NCBI GenBank assembly: GCA_021399445.1
Contig: JAJTUQ010000003.1
Span: 124,001 to 188,000, forward strand
Length of the DNA: 64,000 bases
Source: Xylogone sp. PMI_703
Taxonomy: Eukaryota > Ascomycota > Leotiomycetes
Direction of reading: 5' to 3'
This document shows positions 10,608-21,819 of the stretch, in pieces; position 1 is the stretch's first letter, and each line of letters begins with the position of its first letter. The notes beneath the pieces were generated by a model that saw nothing but the letters and a program-made list of their open reading frames with translations, was not told the DNA's origin and made no database searches. Both the position numbers and the translations under genes were made by a program.

Positions 10608-11365
10608 GGGCCTGTTCGGCAACCGCTTTGAACCCTTCATAGACTCCAGCCCATAGGCTTAGTCATTAGCGCCAGCGACCCTCCACAGCTCTGCTCCATA
10701 GCCAGCACCTTCCTTTTTAAAAATAGCGTTATATACCCTCCAGAGACCCTCCATAGCTCTCTGTTTAATAATAGCTGAATAATCATTTCACGTGAGTTAC
10801 TATACCTAACACGGTTAGAAAGTATTATATAATTATGTAAATCTTTATACAATTGATTTGAGTGAATAAACATATATATGTAATTGTTACTTGTTATAGT
10901 GATCAATAGCCTGAAAGTCACTGTAATTATAGGGCATGTTATAGTGATTAATAGCCTGAAGGTCACTGTAATTATAGGGCATGTTATAGTGATTAATAGC
11001 CTGAAGGTCACTGTAATTATAGGGCATGTTATAGTGATTAATAGCCTGAAGGTCACTGTAATTATAGGGCATGTTATAGTGATTAATAGCCTGAAGGTCA
11101 CTGTAATTATAGGGCGACAGCTCGAGTACGCAGAAAAAGTGGGTCCTATGGAGGTGCTTTGGAGGTCGGGACATCACAATCCCATAGCTCATACAATTGA
11201 TCACTGGCGCTAGAGTAGCTCCATAGCTCTGCACGATTATTCAGTGATTATTCAGCGTATGGTGGTTGAGATATGGGGGGGTGTTTCAGTAAAAGTTTTT
11301 CATATGCTGACTCAACCTATGGAGTGGAGCCTATGGAGGGTTCATAGCGGTTGCCGAACAGGCCC
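10608..11365. mobile_element. Harbinger/Tourist-like MITE, 758 bp
   Basis: Terminal inverted repeats of about 47 bp at roughly 90 percent identity, both beginning GGGCCTGTTCGGCAACCGCT. They are flanked by the 3-bp direct repeat TAA (10605-10607 and 11366-11368). A GGGCCTGTT end with a TAA duplication is the established signature of PIF/Harbinger (Tourist) elements. No transposase is present; the interior holds a five-copy minisatellite and several CTCCATAGCTCT boxes. The left end lies 13 bp upstream of the start codon of the decayed regulator. Confidence 0.8.
10893..11117. repeat. 45-bp minisatellite, five copies
   Basis: Five head-to-tail copies of a 45-bp unit beginning GTTATAGTGATTAATAGCCT, nearly identical except for the first copy (two substitutions) and the end of the last. 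The unit contains the near-palindrome TCACTGTAATTATAG / TATAGTGATTAATA. Because 45 is divisible by three, all frames stay open and produce spurious repetitive ORFs on both strands. Confidence 0.95.
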
Positions 11366-11368
11366 TAA

Positions 11369-11908
11369 ACTTGAGTGATATGAAGCTGATTGCGGGGTAC
11401 GGTGGTGGTGGAAGAAAGGTTGTCTGTAATAATAAGCCCTTTTAGTTATTATTACGGTTGATATTATAATCATATTCTTCGCTAATAACGCTGTCAGAAG
11501 TTAGACCGAAATAACTAAGCTCGAGCTAAGCTATTACTAGTAGATATCACTATCAATAATAGTCGTCGCCACTTCTTTGTTGTTCTGTCTCCTTACTAAT
11601 AACTTTATATTCTTTTGTCCACATTAAAAAATCTTATTTGTTTTAATAACAAGGGTATCGGGTTACTCAAAATTTTTAATTTCTAATAAGAGTTAGTCTG
11701 TTATAATGTTCAGTATCAGTAGTTATGAAGAAATTTAATCAAACGGCGAGTTGATTTTTAAGTATTATCTAACTAGTCCATAAATATGTTGAATATCTAT
11801 GTTCAAAAGACTAAATTCGGCTGAAATGCAAAACTAAACCCAAACTACCTTCACAGCATACACTTGATTGTTAACATTCCTGAAATAAATCAGACAAGTG
11901 TTAAAGTT
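11369..11908. other. AT-rich spacer
   Basis: AT-rich sequence downstream of the small secreted protein gene. No gene or repeat recognised. Confidence 0.4.
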
Positions 11909-12315
11909 TTAACAATCAAAATAGCACTTCATTGACTGTGCACCATCAACCCCTTTGCATTTAGTATCTGTTATGACGACGTTGTTCCCTGTAGTCCCAA
12001 GACTATTCTGACACTGTGTATCAGAAAAGATCTCACAGTTCGTTCCTAGTCTTCCATTTCCGAAAGCCTTAATGCCTGAAAAGCTGGAGAATTGAAAGCA
12101 ATTGCCTTCACATGTTGGCACGTACTCTCCGATCTCCGACCCACAATTACCGTCCGAGTAGTACTTAACACACTCTCCTTGGTCGATGCCCTGAAGGTTG
12201 TCACAATTCCCGGCGAGAATGGCTGGGATGAAGGCAGAGAAGAGCCAGATGTTAACCTATAAATTGTAAGAATACATAGAATGGAGGTTAAGGATCTATG
12301 AATACTTACAAACAT
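11909..12315 (-). CDS. small secreted cysteine-rich protein (effector-like)
   Basis: 117 residues in two exons: a 6-nt first exon (12315-12310, ATG TTT) and exon 2 (12256-11909), with a GTAAGT...TATAG intron (12257-12309). The spliced start reads MFVNIWLFSAFIPAILA, a typical signal peptide, followed by a mature protein of about 100 residues with ten cysteines (five possible disulfides) and a terminal cysteine one residue before the stop. Asn/Gly-rich spacing and small size are typical of fungal small secreted proteins, some of which act as effectors or antimicrobial proteins. No named family recognised. The frame is clean, unlike its neighbours. TATA-like ATATTTATA lies about 115 bp upstream. 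Confidence 0.75.
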
Positions 12316-13456
12316 TTTGGATAACAGCTGATATGAATAATTTGAAGGTTTGATTTATGTATGAGAAATCTTTGATTGATAGTTGAAGAAATGTTTGAAC
12401 TGATTTCGTTTTGAGGTGGACAGGACACTAATATTTATACTATTACTACTGTTGCATTAAGAGGAAAGATATAAGAGAGTAGAGCCATAATTGAGTTACA
12501 ATGGAACTGTATGTGTTGTCGATGGAACATCGAGTCGATCAGCACCTTGTGCCCCTTTTCTGTCCCTGATTTTCCTAATAAGCTGAAAATTTGGCCAGGT
12601 AAGAACTAGCACATCAGGTATGTGATCTTCATCTTTCGTGGTCAACTAAGCTTGAAGTAGAGGAGAGGTGGGCCAGGGCATATAGACTCTATGCGGGAGA
12701 GTAGGCCTTGCATGCAGCTTTCCATAGTAGCCTTCTTCGTAACTCGGATACTTACATCCTTTTATACAACAAAGGCTATGATACATTCGATGTGACGAGC
12801 TTTCAATTGCGATGTAAAGGTAGGGTTAGGTTCAAATTCACTTCCTAGGGAAATGTCAAAGTTGGGTTACATCTCAGTCACAATACAGCTAGCATACTAA
12901 TCGTTTACTAATCAGTTAATCTGTCTCTATATTAGCGTGGTGGAGAGACACCTCCTATACTTTGCTCTTATGTTGTAGATCTCTACTGTGAATTGATGTC
13001 AATATGATAGAAGTTACCGGTATTTACACCATACAGCGCGTCTCTGAATGTATATCCTGTAAGCGAAGACGTTTGCTGCAGACACTTCTCTTTATTGAGT
13101 AATATTTAAAGTGTAGAGTTCAGTTATTGTCTTTAGCGTCGGATCATCTAGATATTTTCAGTGATAATTGATATGGTTGATAATTTTTATTATTTAACAT
13201 TAGACGAGGCTACCGCTTGACTCATAGGACCTACATTTGAAGAGAGGAAAGACGCTCTGTATTGATTTACTGTGTATCAGGCCGAACCAATTACCATTGC
13301 AATTACAAACAGAACGCCAAAGGAAATGACCATTTAGCTAATAGGAACTTGGGAAGCACGGTGGTTGTTCAGCCTGGCAGGAAGTAAATCACCAAAGTAA
13401 TCAAATTATTAGCGTCTTAGTGACCGGAATATCCGGGATGCAAAAGCCTTGAAGTA
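12316..13456. other. AT-rich gene-free stretch
   Basis: About 1.1 kb containing the promoter of the small secreted protein gene and otherwise no recognisable gene, repeat or RNA. Confidence 0.45.
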
Positions 13457-13649
13457 CAGTCAAACCTCTCTACAACGATTACAACGATTCAGTCTAATGG
13501 TACCCTATAAAAAAACTTGGTAGGAGCGTTAAGATTACCAGTCCCACAAAAGTCAATTCTAGTGGTGCTCACCAAAAATAAAATGGTAGTCTTGAAGATA
13601 TCGTTACAATTGCAGATCCTGAGGGTATCGTTATAGCCAGGTTCTACAG
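13457..13649. mobile_element. degenerate pogo/Tc1-like inverted-repeat remnant
   Basis: The left end CAGTCAAACCTCTCTACAAC and the right end, read on the other strand as CTGTAGAACCTGGCTATAAC, form an imperfect inverted repeat about 193 bp apart. Both share the ACCT...CTAyAACGAT core that resembles ends of fungal pogo/Fot-class elements. A TA precedes the left end; the right flank is not TA, so the duplication is lost or the boundary differs. No coding capacity. Confidence 0.35.
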
Positions 13650-15228
13650 TCTCCCCCCTTATTCGTATGTTAGTACGCCCCACCAGCGGTAATCCTGATG
13701 CCTCACTTCGGGAGCATAGGCCAGTGAACTATGACCACCGGGCGTCACAACTAATTAGCAGAATTTATATGGGTTTCCATAGAAATCATCTAAAGATATG
13801 GTCTCTTATAAGGAAGGCGGCATCTTGAATTGAGCGACAAAGCCAGGCACTGATATTGCCACCTGTGAGGCGTACTAACATACAAATACGGGGGTGAAGA
13901 TTGTACTGTATAGCATAACCTCCAGCTCTCATAGTGCAGATCGGATCTTATTGCAGAGATGTAACCGATAGTCACAGAAGGGCTGTTATGTAAGAGAACT
14001 GGGATTAATGCTTCCAAGTCTACAGAGAAAGCTGGCATTGTCAGAGAAATGCGGTGTATTCGCAAAAGTCCGATCACTGGCGATGAGAAACTGCTGAATG
14101 GGATCTCGATCGCCCTTTGGCATCCCTTCAAAGATCTCAGTTTAGTAACGAACTCCTGATTTGATAACTCATATTATGAGTGATGAGTATCGGTGTAAGC
14201 TTTAAACCCCCATATATGCTGATCGATAAAAAGAAGTCATAAATATCACTGTGTCAGAACAATTGCGGTTGCGCATACGGACCGTAACCACTTACTGCCT
14301 TAAAAGGCATAGTCAGGAGAACCTGGCTATGCGAGGCCATTCCATTCTTGGTCCACCAATGTAGTTACCACTATAAATTGTACTGTAATTGCATTGTAGG
14401 ATAGTTAATTCAATTAATTCTTTACACTCAACCATAATCGGACCCTTGGTTCCGACACACTGTAAGCCCTGAAAATTTACTGATTATAAAAGATGAATAA
14501 TCACTGTTGTGGAGCTCGTTTAAAGTCCGCCACCATTGTACGTTCTGTTGGCCGTCACGTACCGGATAATCTACGACTGTATTCTGAAGCCAAGCGCGCT
14601 AAAAGATGACTCCAAGATTGTGATTCGTAAATTCTAACTTAACGTTATAGTATGAGTGACATGACTGGCTGAACAGCATGACATGGCGCATGCCGGGGGA
14701 AGTGGATATGGAAGCGCATGAATTGATTGGACTGAGCATGTGAGCTTCTTACTGGCTAAAGCAATCCATTCATGCATCGAAACCGGAGCTCGTTTTTCGA
14801 GGCTTTCTCTGAATGACTTTGATGGTTTGGCTAATCAAGTCGCTGGAAATATGAGTAGTATAAGTGGTGACTAAATAATTTGAAAATTTATCTAATACAC
14901 CTCTAGTCCTTGATTAGTAGAATTTGTTTACAGCGCTTGACATATAAGAAGCCAGTAAATCAGATGATAGTATTCATAATCTTGTAGTATGCTCATAAAC
15001 CCTATTTGAAGCCTCGTCTTTGACACTCTAGCTTACAATACCGCCGATTAACATGCCGTCCAAATCATGAGCGAATTTGACTTGTGCCACAGCCACTCGG
15101 TTAGAGAAAATTCATTTACTGATTCTCGCTTCGTTGTGCTTCACCCAGAGTCCTCCATATCAATAGGCTGGGTTTAGACTCCAATTGACACTAAGCCTGA
15201 GACTAAAATGACATAGTAAGCACAATAT
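13650..15228. other. AT-rich gene-free stretch
   Basis: About 1.6 kb up to the MULE insertion. One minus-strand frame (13790-14131) has no recognisable features. No gene called. Confidence 0.4.
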
Positions 15229-15391
15229 TTTGGAAAGGCCCCAACTAAATCGACACCGAGACTCATTAAATCGACACGCAACAACCGATACCGGCACCAC
15301 CTCAGGCATCAATGCGACTCTTGGCCACATACAAATTATTACTGTCGCAAAAGTAGAATAATGATTCAGTGCTATCCTATAATACTATCAC

Positions 15392-17516
15392 TTAAACTGA
15401 TAATTCAGAAGCCTCCTCCGGGATCTCTACTTCAATACAATCTTGTGTCTCGTTCAACATCACCTCGTCAGCTAAATTAGCTGACGGCTCCATATAATTG
15501 TCCTTCCAGATCGATGAGAGTACTCTCATATAACTCCGTTCACGTACAGTTCCAGGCTCATATTGGTCTTTATGACCGCTTTCAAAGCGTGCTATAGCTA
15601 ACTGTGTAGTTGAAGGAGTAATATATAACTGTTCTTTTGGCTGTAGCGATAAGTCTACAGCTGGGGGAGCTGTACTAGGAAGCAATTCGAATGCTGAAGG
15701 TAAACGTTTAGTACTAGAACCAGAGGGTGCTTTCCCCCGATTTAAAGAGCCTTTAGGCCTTCCTTTACCTCGAATTATGAGCGGGTCAAGCACTTGAATT
15801 GCCGGAGATAATTGAGCTGTATCAGGAGATCGATAATATCTCCAGTGTGAATGAATATCTTCAAGCCGAACTGACCCTCCATCTCTAATTCTCTCCCAAA
15901 TTGTATGGTAACAAGGGATGCCCATAGAAGCTTGGATCGTACAATCGCATACTGAAGTCGGTGCCCCCTTTTTCGGCAATTTGCTTGCTTCTGAATGAAG
16001 CTTCTGTAGCGCATAACCATGGATTTGGCCAATCAATTCAGTGAACATTGAAAGATTGATATTATGCTTTGGCCGCAATTGATCTTGAGCTACTGCCTCT
16101 GTAATTCCATGCTGTTGAGCACTCCAAAACAGTTCTAATCGCTCAAATACGCTATTCAAGTCTTTATTAGATCGCTGTAAATATAGCTTCAAAGTGCTAT
16201 GACAGCCTTCAATAGGGGAGGTGACTAGAATCCCAAAATGAAGACGTTGGTTAACCCAATATTGCACTAATTTCTCCTTCCAGGGAACAAGCCATGTATT
16301 CATCACATAATCAACAGCGTTATGATTGAATTTCTTCAATTCAACAAGATTATCAGTATATTGACGCTCACTCGTAGAATTAAAGACATTGACACAGGCT
16401 TGTAAGAATGATTTAAAGTCTGGGTGACGTTCCCAAATCCCATCTTTCCTTTTGGTTGGAGCTGGGAAGTATCGCTTGGTTTTGGCCAATATATTCGTAT
16501 TAACGTGCCACCGGCAAAGGATATGGAAAGACCTAAGGAATAATGCATCAATAGCTTTGATCAAAGCTAATTCTCTATCAGTTACAATAGAATATGGCTG
16601 CTGAATCTCATGTTGTTGCATTATCTCTTGGAGTCGACTGAGTGCCCAATTGTATGCTTTTTCGGTTTCATCTGACAGGAAAGCAAGCCCTACTTGAACT
16701 ACTTTATTCCCTCCTGTTATAGCGCAAATATTCAGAAGCGGAAGCTTAAATCGGTTGGTTTTATATGTACAATCCATCAATAGAATGTCAGGATTTTGCT
16801 TCCAAAGCTCGAGAGATTTAGGGTGGATAAACAACAATTGAGTGAGGTTATTTGTAAGATTCATCGAATAGGACGGGTGAAAGCCACGCTCTTCGAGTTT
16901 ATACCTGAATTATTAGCATTTAAGCAGAATTTAAACTTGATATAACACTTACAGAAGTAGTTGAATTGGTGTCCTATTCCCTAATTCAGAGGTCCGTATT
17001 GATTGACTGATATTTGCAATGTCAATGCTGGTTAATCGAACGTCAGGGTGATTGATGCGTAGAGTACTGAGGATTTGTGAATTAAAAATACCAGATTTCA
17101 ACAAGGATTCGACTTGAATACGAATAGTTGAGTCCAGAGAGCCTATTCTATGCGCTGGATGTGCAATTGGGGCTATAGAAGCCAGATGATTATGGGATCC
17201 ATTTAAGACCGTCAGTAACCAATTTCCAGAGATTGCATCTTTAGATGCAACAACTCTCATTTTCACATCCACACTTTTTAGTTCCAGTTTTAGAACGCTG
17301 TTTACTTGGGTGAACAGTAGACTTTTTGCCTCTTAAATCATAGCTACCACTACGATCACAATCATACAAAACGCGATGTGGTTTAGAACTTCGAATGCGG
17401 AAAGCATATCCATTCGTACAGGCATGCGATTGAATTGCAGCAAAAAGAGGGGAAATGTCAGTATAAACAGCTTCTGGGGGTGGAGGGCCACAGGGAGAAG
17501 GCTTAGGAGTTGCCAT
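15392..17516 (-). pseudogene. MULE transposase with one frameshift
   Basis: Transposase of the MULE/Mutator class (cut-and-paste, DDE catalysis). An N-terminal DNA-binding-like part (17516 to about 17260) with KKCGC leads into VVASKDAISGNWLL and HNHLAS. A 48-bp intron (16905-16952, GTAAGT...TTCAG) joins QLL to YKLEERGF. Then come the catalytic region with LLMDCTYKTNRFKLPL, the RWHV block, and the SWIM zinc finger CDCTIQASMGIPCYH near residue 320 of the main exon. The frame from the start codon shifts at about 17260-17265, within GAAAATGAG, where one extra base sits between KKCGC and RVVASKD. Apart from that base the coding sequence is open, so the copy is one indel from intact. Confidence 0.85.
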
Positions 17517-17694
17517 TGCACGTTACTATTAAAGCTTCAATAAAATATGAGAACGATAACTATGACAATAATGATTGCAAGTACAGTGGGAGAGAGACAA
17601 TCATAATTGCGGTGAGTGGAACATTGGAGGGCTCACAGTGTCTTACTAAATTGGGTGTAGTCACATGGTCCGTGTATGCCGGTATCGGTTGTTG

Positions 17695-17790
17695 CGTGTC
17701 GATTTAATGAGTCTCGGTGTCGATTTAATGAGTCTCGGTGTCGATTTAATGAGTCTCGGTGTCGATTTAATGAGTCTCGGTGTCGATTTA
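17695..17790. repeat. subterminal tandem repeat of the MULE (4 copies, 21 bp)
   Basis: Four head-to-tail 21-bp units (TGTCGATTTAATGAGTCTCGG) just inside the right inverted repeat. The left terminal repeat has a single unit. Such subterminal arrays are commonly transposase-binding sites in DNA transposons; that role is an inference here. Confidence 0.9.
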
Positions 17791-17807
17791 GTTGGGGCCT
17801 TTGGAAA

Positions 17808-18542
17808 AGGTATCTAGCAAAAGCTGACAGTACTGAATATGGCTTTTACGCATGCCTATATATAAACAATATCGGTTGAGCCCCAAAGTTGGTGAGACAA
17901 TTGGAAGCTGACACAGCAGGAATTAATGCTACGAGTCCAATCGCTTCAGAAGATATGCTATTTGGCGGGTTAAGAGTTCTAGAATAAGAATAAATGAATA
18001 GTCGTCCTATAGCATAGACGACTTGATAGAGACCAAGACCATAGTTATCAAAGCTGATTGAGCGGCATAAATGGTGTTCAGTGACAACAGATCATCGATC
18101 TGCGTGGCGCGTGATGGGTGGTCTCCTTTATTAGCTCTCTGTGATAGGAAAAGTTCGAATTATTTCGTTTAAGATTGTCATGTCTGTATGCGCCTTCCAC
18201 CAAGGGACTCTCTGGCGCTATTTCTGAATCCGGAGCCTTAGGGTAGAGAATAGTTTCTGATAAAAGTACTTGAAGTTTGGTCATCGGGAAGGTAATGATA
18301 TTGGCTTGAGCTCAACTCCCATTACAAAGAGGCAGGATGACTCACTTGAATAACGATAATATGAACAACCAGCATTGCTTTACATTGAGGATGGGAAGTA
18401 GCTGAGAATAACACTTTGATCATTTTTATGCGTGAGCTAACAAGATTAGAGTCCAAGCATTGGTTCGAATTGCCAGCTCTTCTTGATGGACAAAAGTCTT
18501 TCTCAACCTCCGCGCCACTTTCAATTTACTCTTTCCATATCC
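17808..18542. other. spacer between MULE and MFS gene
   Basis: A 68-residue minus-strand frame (18078-18284) is the only candidate and shows no family resemblance. Nothing else seen. Confidence 0.4.
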
Positions 18543-20274
18543 TCAAATTTTAGTCATGATTTTGAACCCCACTTGTGCTGTGCGAGCAAGGACAAAAAAG
18601 ATTGCGCTGGCGGCCATGACAACGCCGCAGAATATCTGTAATCCCCAAAAGTGTCCGCCGTTGGAAGAGCTGATAGCGCCTGCGATAGGGCTGCCAGTCA
18701 GTCCACCGAAGCTTGTGAGTGCATATGCGGTGCCAGTGCGAGTGCCAATCTGTTGAATGTCTGAAATTTGCGCTATCAGCGCCGGGAAAAGGGAAATGTA
18801 ACCTCCAGACGAGAAGCCGAAGACGACCATGTAGGTGATGATTGCTGCCGATGACTTGCTGGGGATCCATAATGCTGTCGAGAAGATGGCCGAGAGTGCA
18901 GTGATGAGTATCATCATATTGAAGTTACCGAACTTATCGGCGAGGATACCAGGAAGGATGCGCGCAAAGAAGCTACGAATCGATACCTTAAGTCAACATC
19001 TCTCACAACTCGGTATTTGTCCAGGAGCAGATAGCAGATCTCACCTGAGGGCATTCATTATAGGCAGCAGGTACTGGGCAAGTTTCGGTGGCATGCCAGC
19101 TTCTTGTGCCTGCAGGATGATGTAGTTGTAGGGTAAGAACATTCCCCACTAGTAAAGAAAGCCGGCAGCAGCGGTCAGAACGAAGGTTACATCCTTGAAG
19201 TTGCGAAGATAGCTTATGATACTAAGTGAATCGGGCCGTGGTAGTAGGCGGCTCTTAACCGTTAAAGTGCAAAGAGTGAGCAGGCCGAATAAGAGAAAGG
19301 AAACAGCGCGCATGGCCCAAGGGAAGCCGATGCGAGGGATCAGCTTGATCGTCATGATGGGGAGAATGACACCGCCAATCGATGCGCCCGAGAGCATTAC
19401 CCCAAAAGCCATAGAGCGCCTCTTAGACCACCACGTAGCTGACGATGATAAGCATGCGTTAAATATGGCTGAGGAGCCGATGGCAGACACGATGCCTTGT
19501 GCGAGGAAGAACTGGTAGTACTCATGGGACAATGAAACCATCATCAGCCCGAAGACTGCAGTGAGGGTACCGATGATTAGGAGCCACCGAGGCCCATATG
19601 AGTCAAACAAGCAGCCGAACTAGGATAAGAGATACTCTTGGTTAGCCCTTCTTCAAATAACTAAATGTGCAAGAGAGCCGCGACTATGGATGGGCGCAGG
19701 GCAACCTCAACAAAACGTTCGATATAGGAAGGGAAGTACATACAATACTGCCTGCGAAAGTCATTCCCCATATCTCCATAGACATGATCCAGCTGACGGT
19801 TCCCTTGCTGTACTTCTCCAAGGGCCCACCAGAGGCGACGTAGTAGTTCTCGAAGACCCCATTGCAATTTATTAGACCGAAGGTGCAGAAGTACCCGCAC
19901 CAGCCCCCAAACACGATCAACCAGGCTCGTAAACCACCATCTGGAAACTCAGAAGGGTTGTTCAAGGACAGTTTCAGAGGTCTCGGGTTCAGCTCATCTC
20001 TTTCAGCCCCAAAGTCATTCTCCATCTCTGGGAAGAAGCTGGCATCCTGGTTGAGGTGTAGCGGTGCAATGTCCCCCTTTCCTTCGACCAAGTCGAAATC
20101 CCGCCGTGTTGATGAGCTTTGAGAGGAGTGCGTTTCTTTATCTTCGAGTGATGCTGCCGCTATAGGGGCGAGCTCTGTATCACGAGCCATGCCAGGACTT
20201 AACGGGGCGCCAGGTGTGCTAGTCGTGGTTATGCACTTGGCCATGTTTCCTGGTTTCCTTGGGCCCCGTTTCAC
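18543..20274 (-). pseudogene. monocarboxylate-transporter-like MFS permease with a nonsense codon
   Basis: A 12-TM major facilitator of the fungal monocarboxylate-porter type (plasma-membrane uptake or export of small organic acids). Exons are 20274-19744, 19619-19045 and 18972-18543, joined by GTATGT...CCTAG and GTGAGA...CGTAG introns, giving 512 codons. A hydrophilic N-terminal tail of about 110 residues leads to [15 protein letters not shown], the standard MCT start. [14 protein letters not shown] and the SFFARILPGILADKFG loop follow in order. Codon 334 is TAG (19149-19151), between GFLY and WGMFLPYN. Homologues have one ordinary residue here, so CAG or TGG to TAG is likely. Everything else is intact. 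The TAG also forms a possible acceptor (TACTAG), but I see no matching donor that keeps the protein. Confidence 0.75.
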
Positions 20275-21261
20275 TTTAATGGTGTGTATATCCAGTTTTC
20301 AGATCGAGAGAAATTGCGGTAATGTATTGTTGCTACACGTACTTGGTTGGTCCTCAATCGGTTTGGCAAGAGCTACAGTCGAGGCCGGTTTGCTAACCGC
20401 GCGTGTAAGAAATGCCCTTCGAGACAAGCTTCTCAACATCCGGTGAAGACAAGTGGACAGCGAAATTTATCGATCTAGAGTAAATATCACCTGGATAAGC
20501 TCGCCGTGAAGAAAAGCAAGGCGTCGGACTTCAAGTGGACGATAAAAGGGATATTTCCAAAGGTTAAATGCTATAGCAAAGCTTGACGTAGATTGCTGAT
20601 GAGAGGGGGCAGAGAGAACCGTATTTCCTCTGGACAATCAGTTTGAAACTTCTGTGGGTAGGTCGCTGGTAGAATTGTGCTGACATTACAATGACGAAGC
20701 ACTTCCATGCTTTGAGGAAGCGAGCTATTCCGAGAATATTCTGGCAGAAGATTCATCAAGCAGATGTCATCGGCTCGAATCCGTTCTTCAGCCAGATGCC
20801 GGTTTGCTTCAGCCTTTGCTTCGGTCTCGATTCGGTCTTGTTTCGGGATTTTCTAGCCGTCACATTGGATTAGCAATTGGTTCAGTTGGTGGTGCCAGTA
20901 AACCTTGATAGAAGACTGTTCAAGCGGAGGGTGTCATCATTCGCCGCGCAGTCACCAATGTCCACGGTCTACGTGCATCTCCGTTCGTCCGCCCATTGAG
21001 TTAGTCAAGAAAACTTAATTCATTGCTTTGACTTTACGAGATGGCATTCTTGGTTATGAACACATGTCCCCGCGACAGCGAATTCACAATAGTTATAAAA
21101 GTACACGCCTGGTCGTCGCTGCAGCTGTTGCACCATCGAACTTGTTTCTTCCAGCTTTGTTAGCTCTCGTCTCATTCTATATCTTCGCAGCTTTTGCGGT
21201 ACCCAAATTATTTTCTACACTCACATCCAGTTTTACAAGATCCATTCGTAAGACGTTTGAA
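20275..21261. other. intergenic, no gene seen
   Basis: Moderately AT-rich. A plus-strand frame (21028-21345) contains a hydrophobic stretch but no family match and overlaps the cyanase remnant. Confidence 0.4.
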
Positions 21262-21700
21262 ATGGCCGGGGAGCAGAGACTTGCTACTTTCGATGTAAGA
21301 CATCACTTCCTTTTTGGTCCTCACCGATATGTACACAGCCGCTGACATGAGAAAACTCGTTGACAGTCGTCCATCATGGACCGCTTTCCTGCATACAGCT
21401 GCGCTTCGCGGATATCGCGTCACACCAATGAGGTGGCCTGTGCCGCGCTGTTCTACGGCCAAGCGCAGGCGACAGCCGAGGGCGTCGACAGGCTGGCGGC
21501 GCTACTGGAGGTGCCGCGCGAACTGCTTGCCGCCCAGATGATGAGCTTCCCGGACCGCCCTCGCGACCCGCTCATGTACCGGCTGTACGAGATCATGCAG
21601 AACTACTGCTATCCCTACAAGGCCGTGCTCAACGAAATATGCGGCGACGGCATCATGAGCGGCGTCAACTTCAGCACTTGCCCTACCTCCGTAGGACGAT
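21262..21700 (+). pseudogene. cyanate hydratase (cyanase) remnant
   Basis: Cyanase turns cyanate and bicarbonate into ammonia and CO2. A short first exon (MAGEQRLATFD, 21262-21294) with GTAAGA donor is followed, after a 72-bp intron, by a frame reading [28 protein letters not shown] and [13 protein letters not shown]. It ends with [12 protein letters not shown], the cyanase catalytic Arg/Glu/Ser region. The central helix block between exon 2 start and ACAALFYGQ is shorter than in the family (about 15-20 residues missing), and the C-terminal strand (EITLxGKW in the family) is not found, the frame running on into unrelated sequence to 21819. Locally GC-rich compared with its surroundings. Probably a decayed or truncated copy. 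Confidence 0.6.
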
Positions 21701-21819
21701 ATAGAATAACTGGGCCGTCATGGAGCGGGTCAGATCTTACTGCAGGATGTAATCGACGGCCGCAGGACGGCTCGAGGACCGCCCACAAAGCGACGGCTAT
21801 GCAAGAGGGCTGGGATTGA

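Larger units (their letters stand above)
15237..17799 (-). mobile_element. MULE transposon with terminal inverted repeats and 8-bp duplication
   Basis: A 2563-bp element bounded by inverted repeats beginning GGCCCCAACTAAATCGACAC on both ends and containing a transposase gene. It is flanked by the perfect 8-bp direct repeat TTTGGAAA (15229-15236 and 17800-17807), a length expected for Mutator-like elements. Near each end is a subterminal repeat unit (CTCATTAAATCGACACCGAG): one copy at the left end, four in tandem at the right end. The sharp boundaries and near-identical ends indicate a fairly recent insertion. Confidence 0.9.

Noticed and set aside
10637..11234. Long repetitive ORFs on both strands (110-154 residues)
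   Set aside because: They are translations of the 45-bp minisatellite, which stays open in all frames because 45 is divisible by three.
12046..12315. 89-residue ORF over the small secreted protein
   Set aside because: It is the unspliced, out-of-frame reading; the spliced frame gives a signal peptide and regular cysteines.
17510..17879. Repetitive ORF with the RCRFNES unit
   Set aside because: Translation of the 21-bp subterminal array of the MULE, not a gene.
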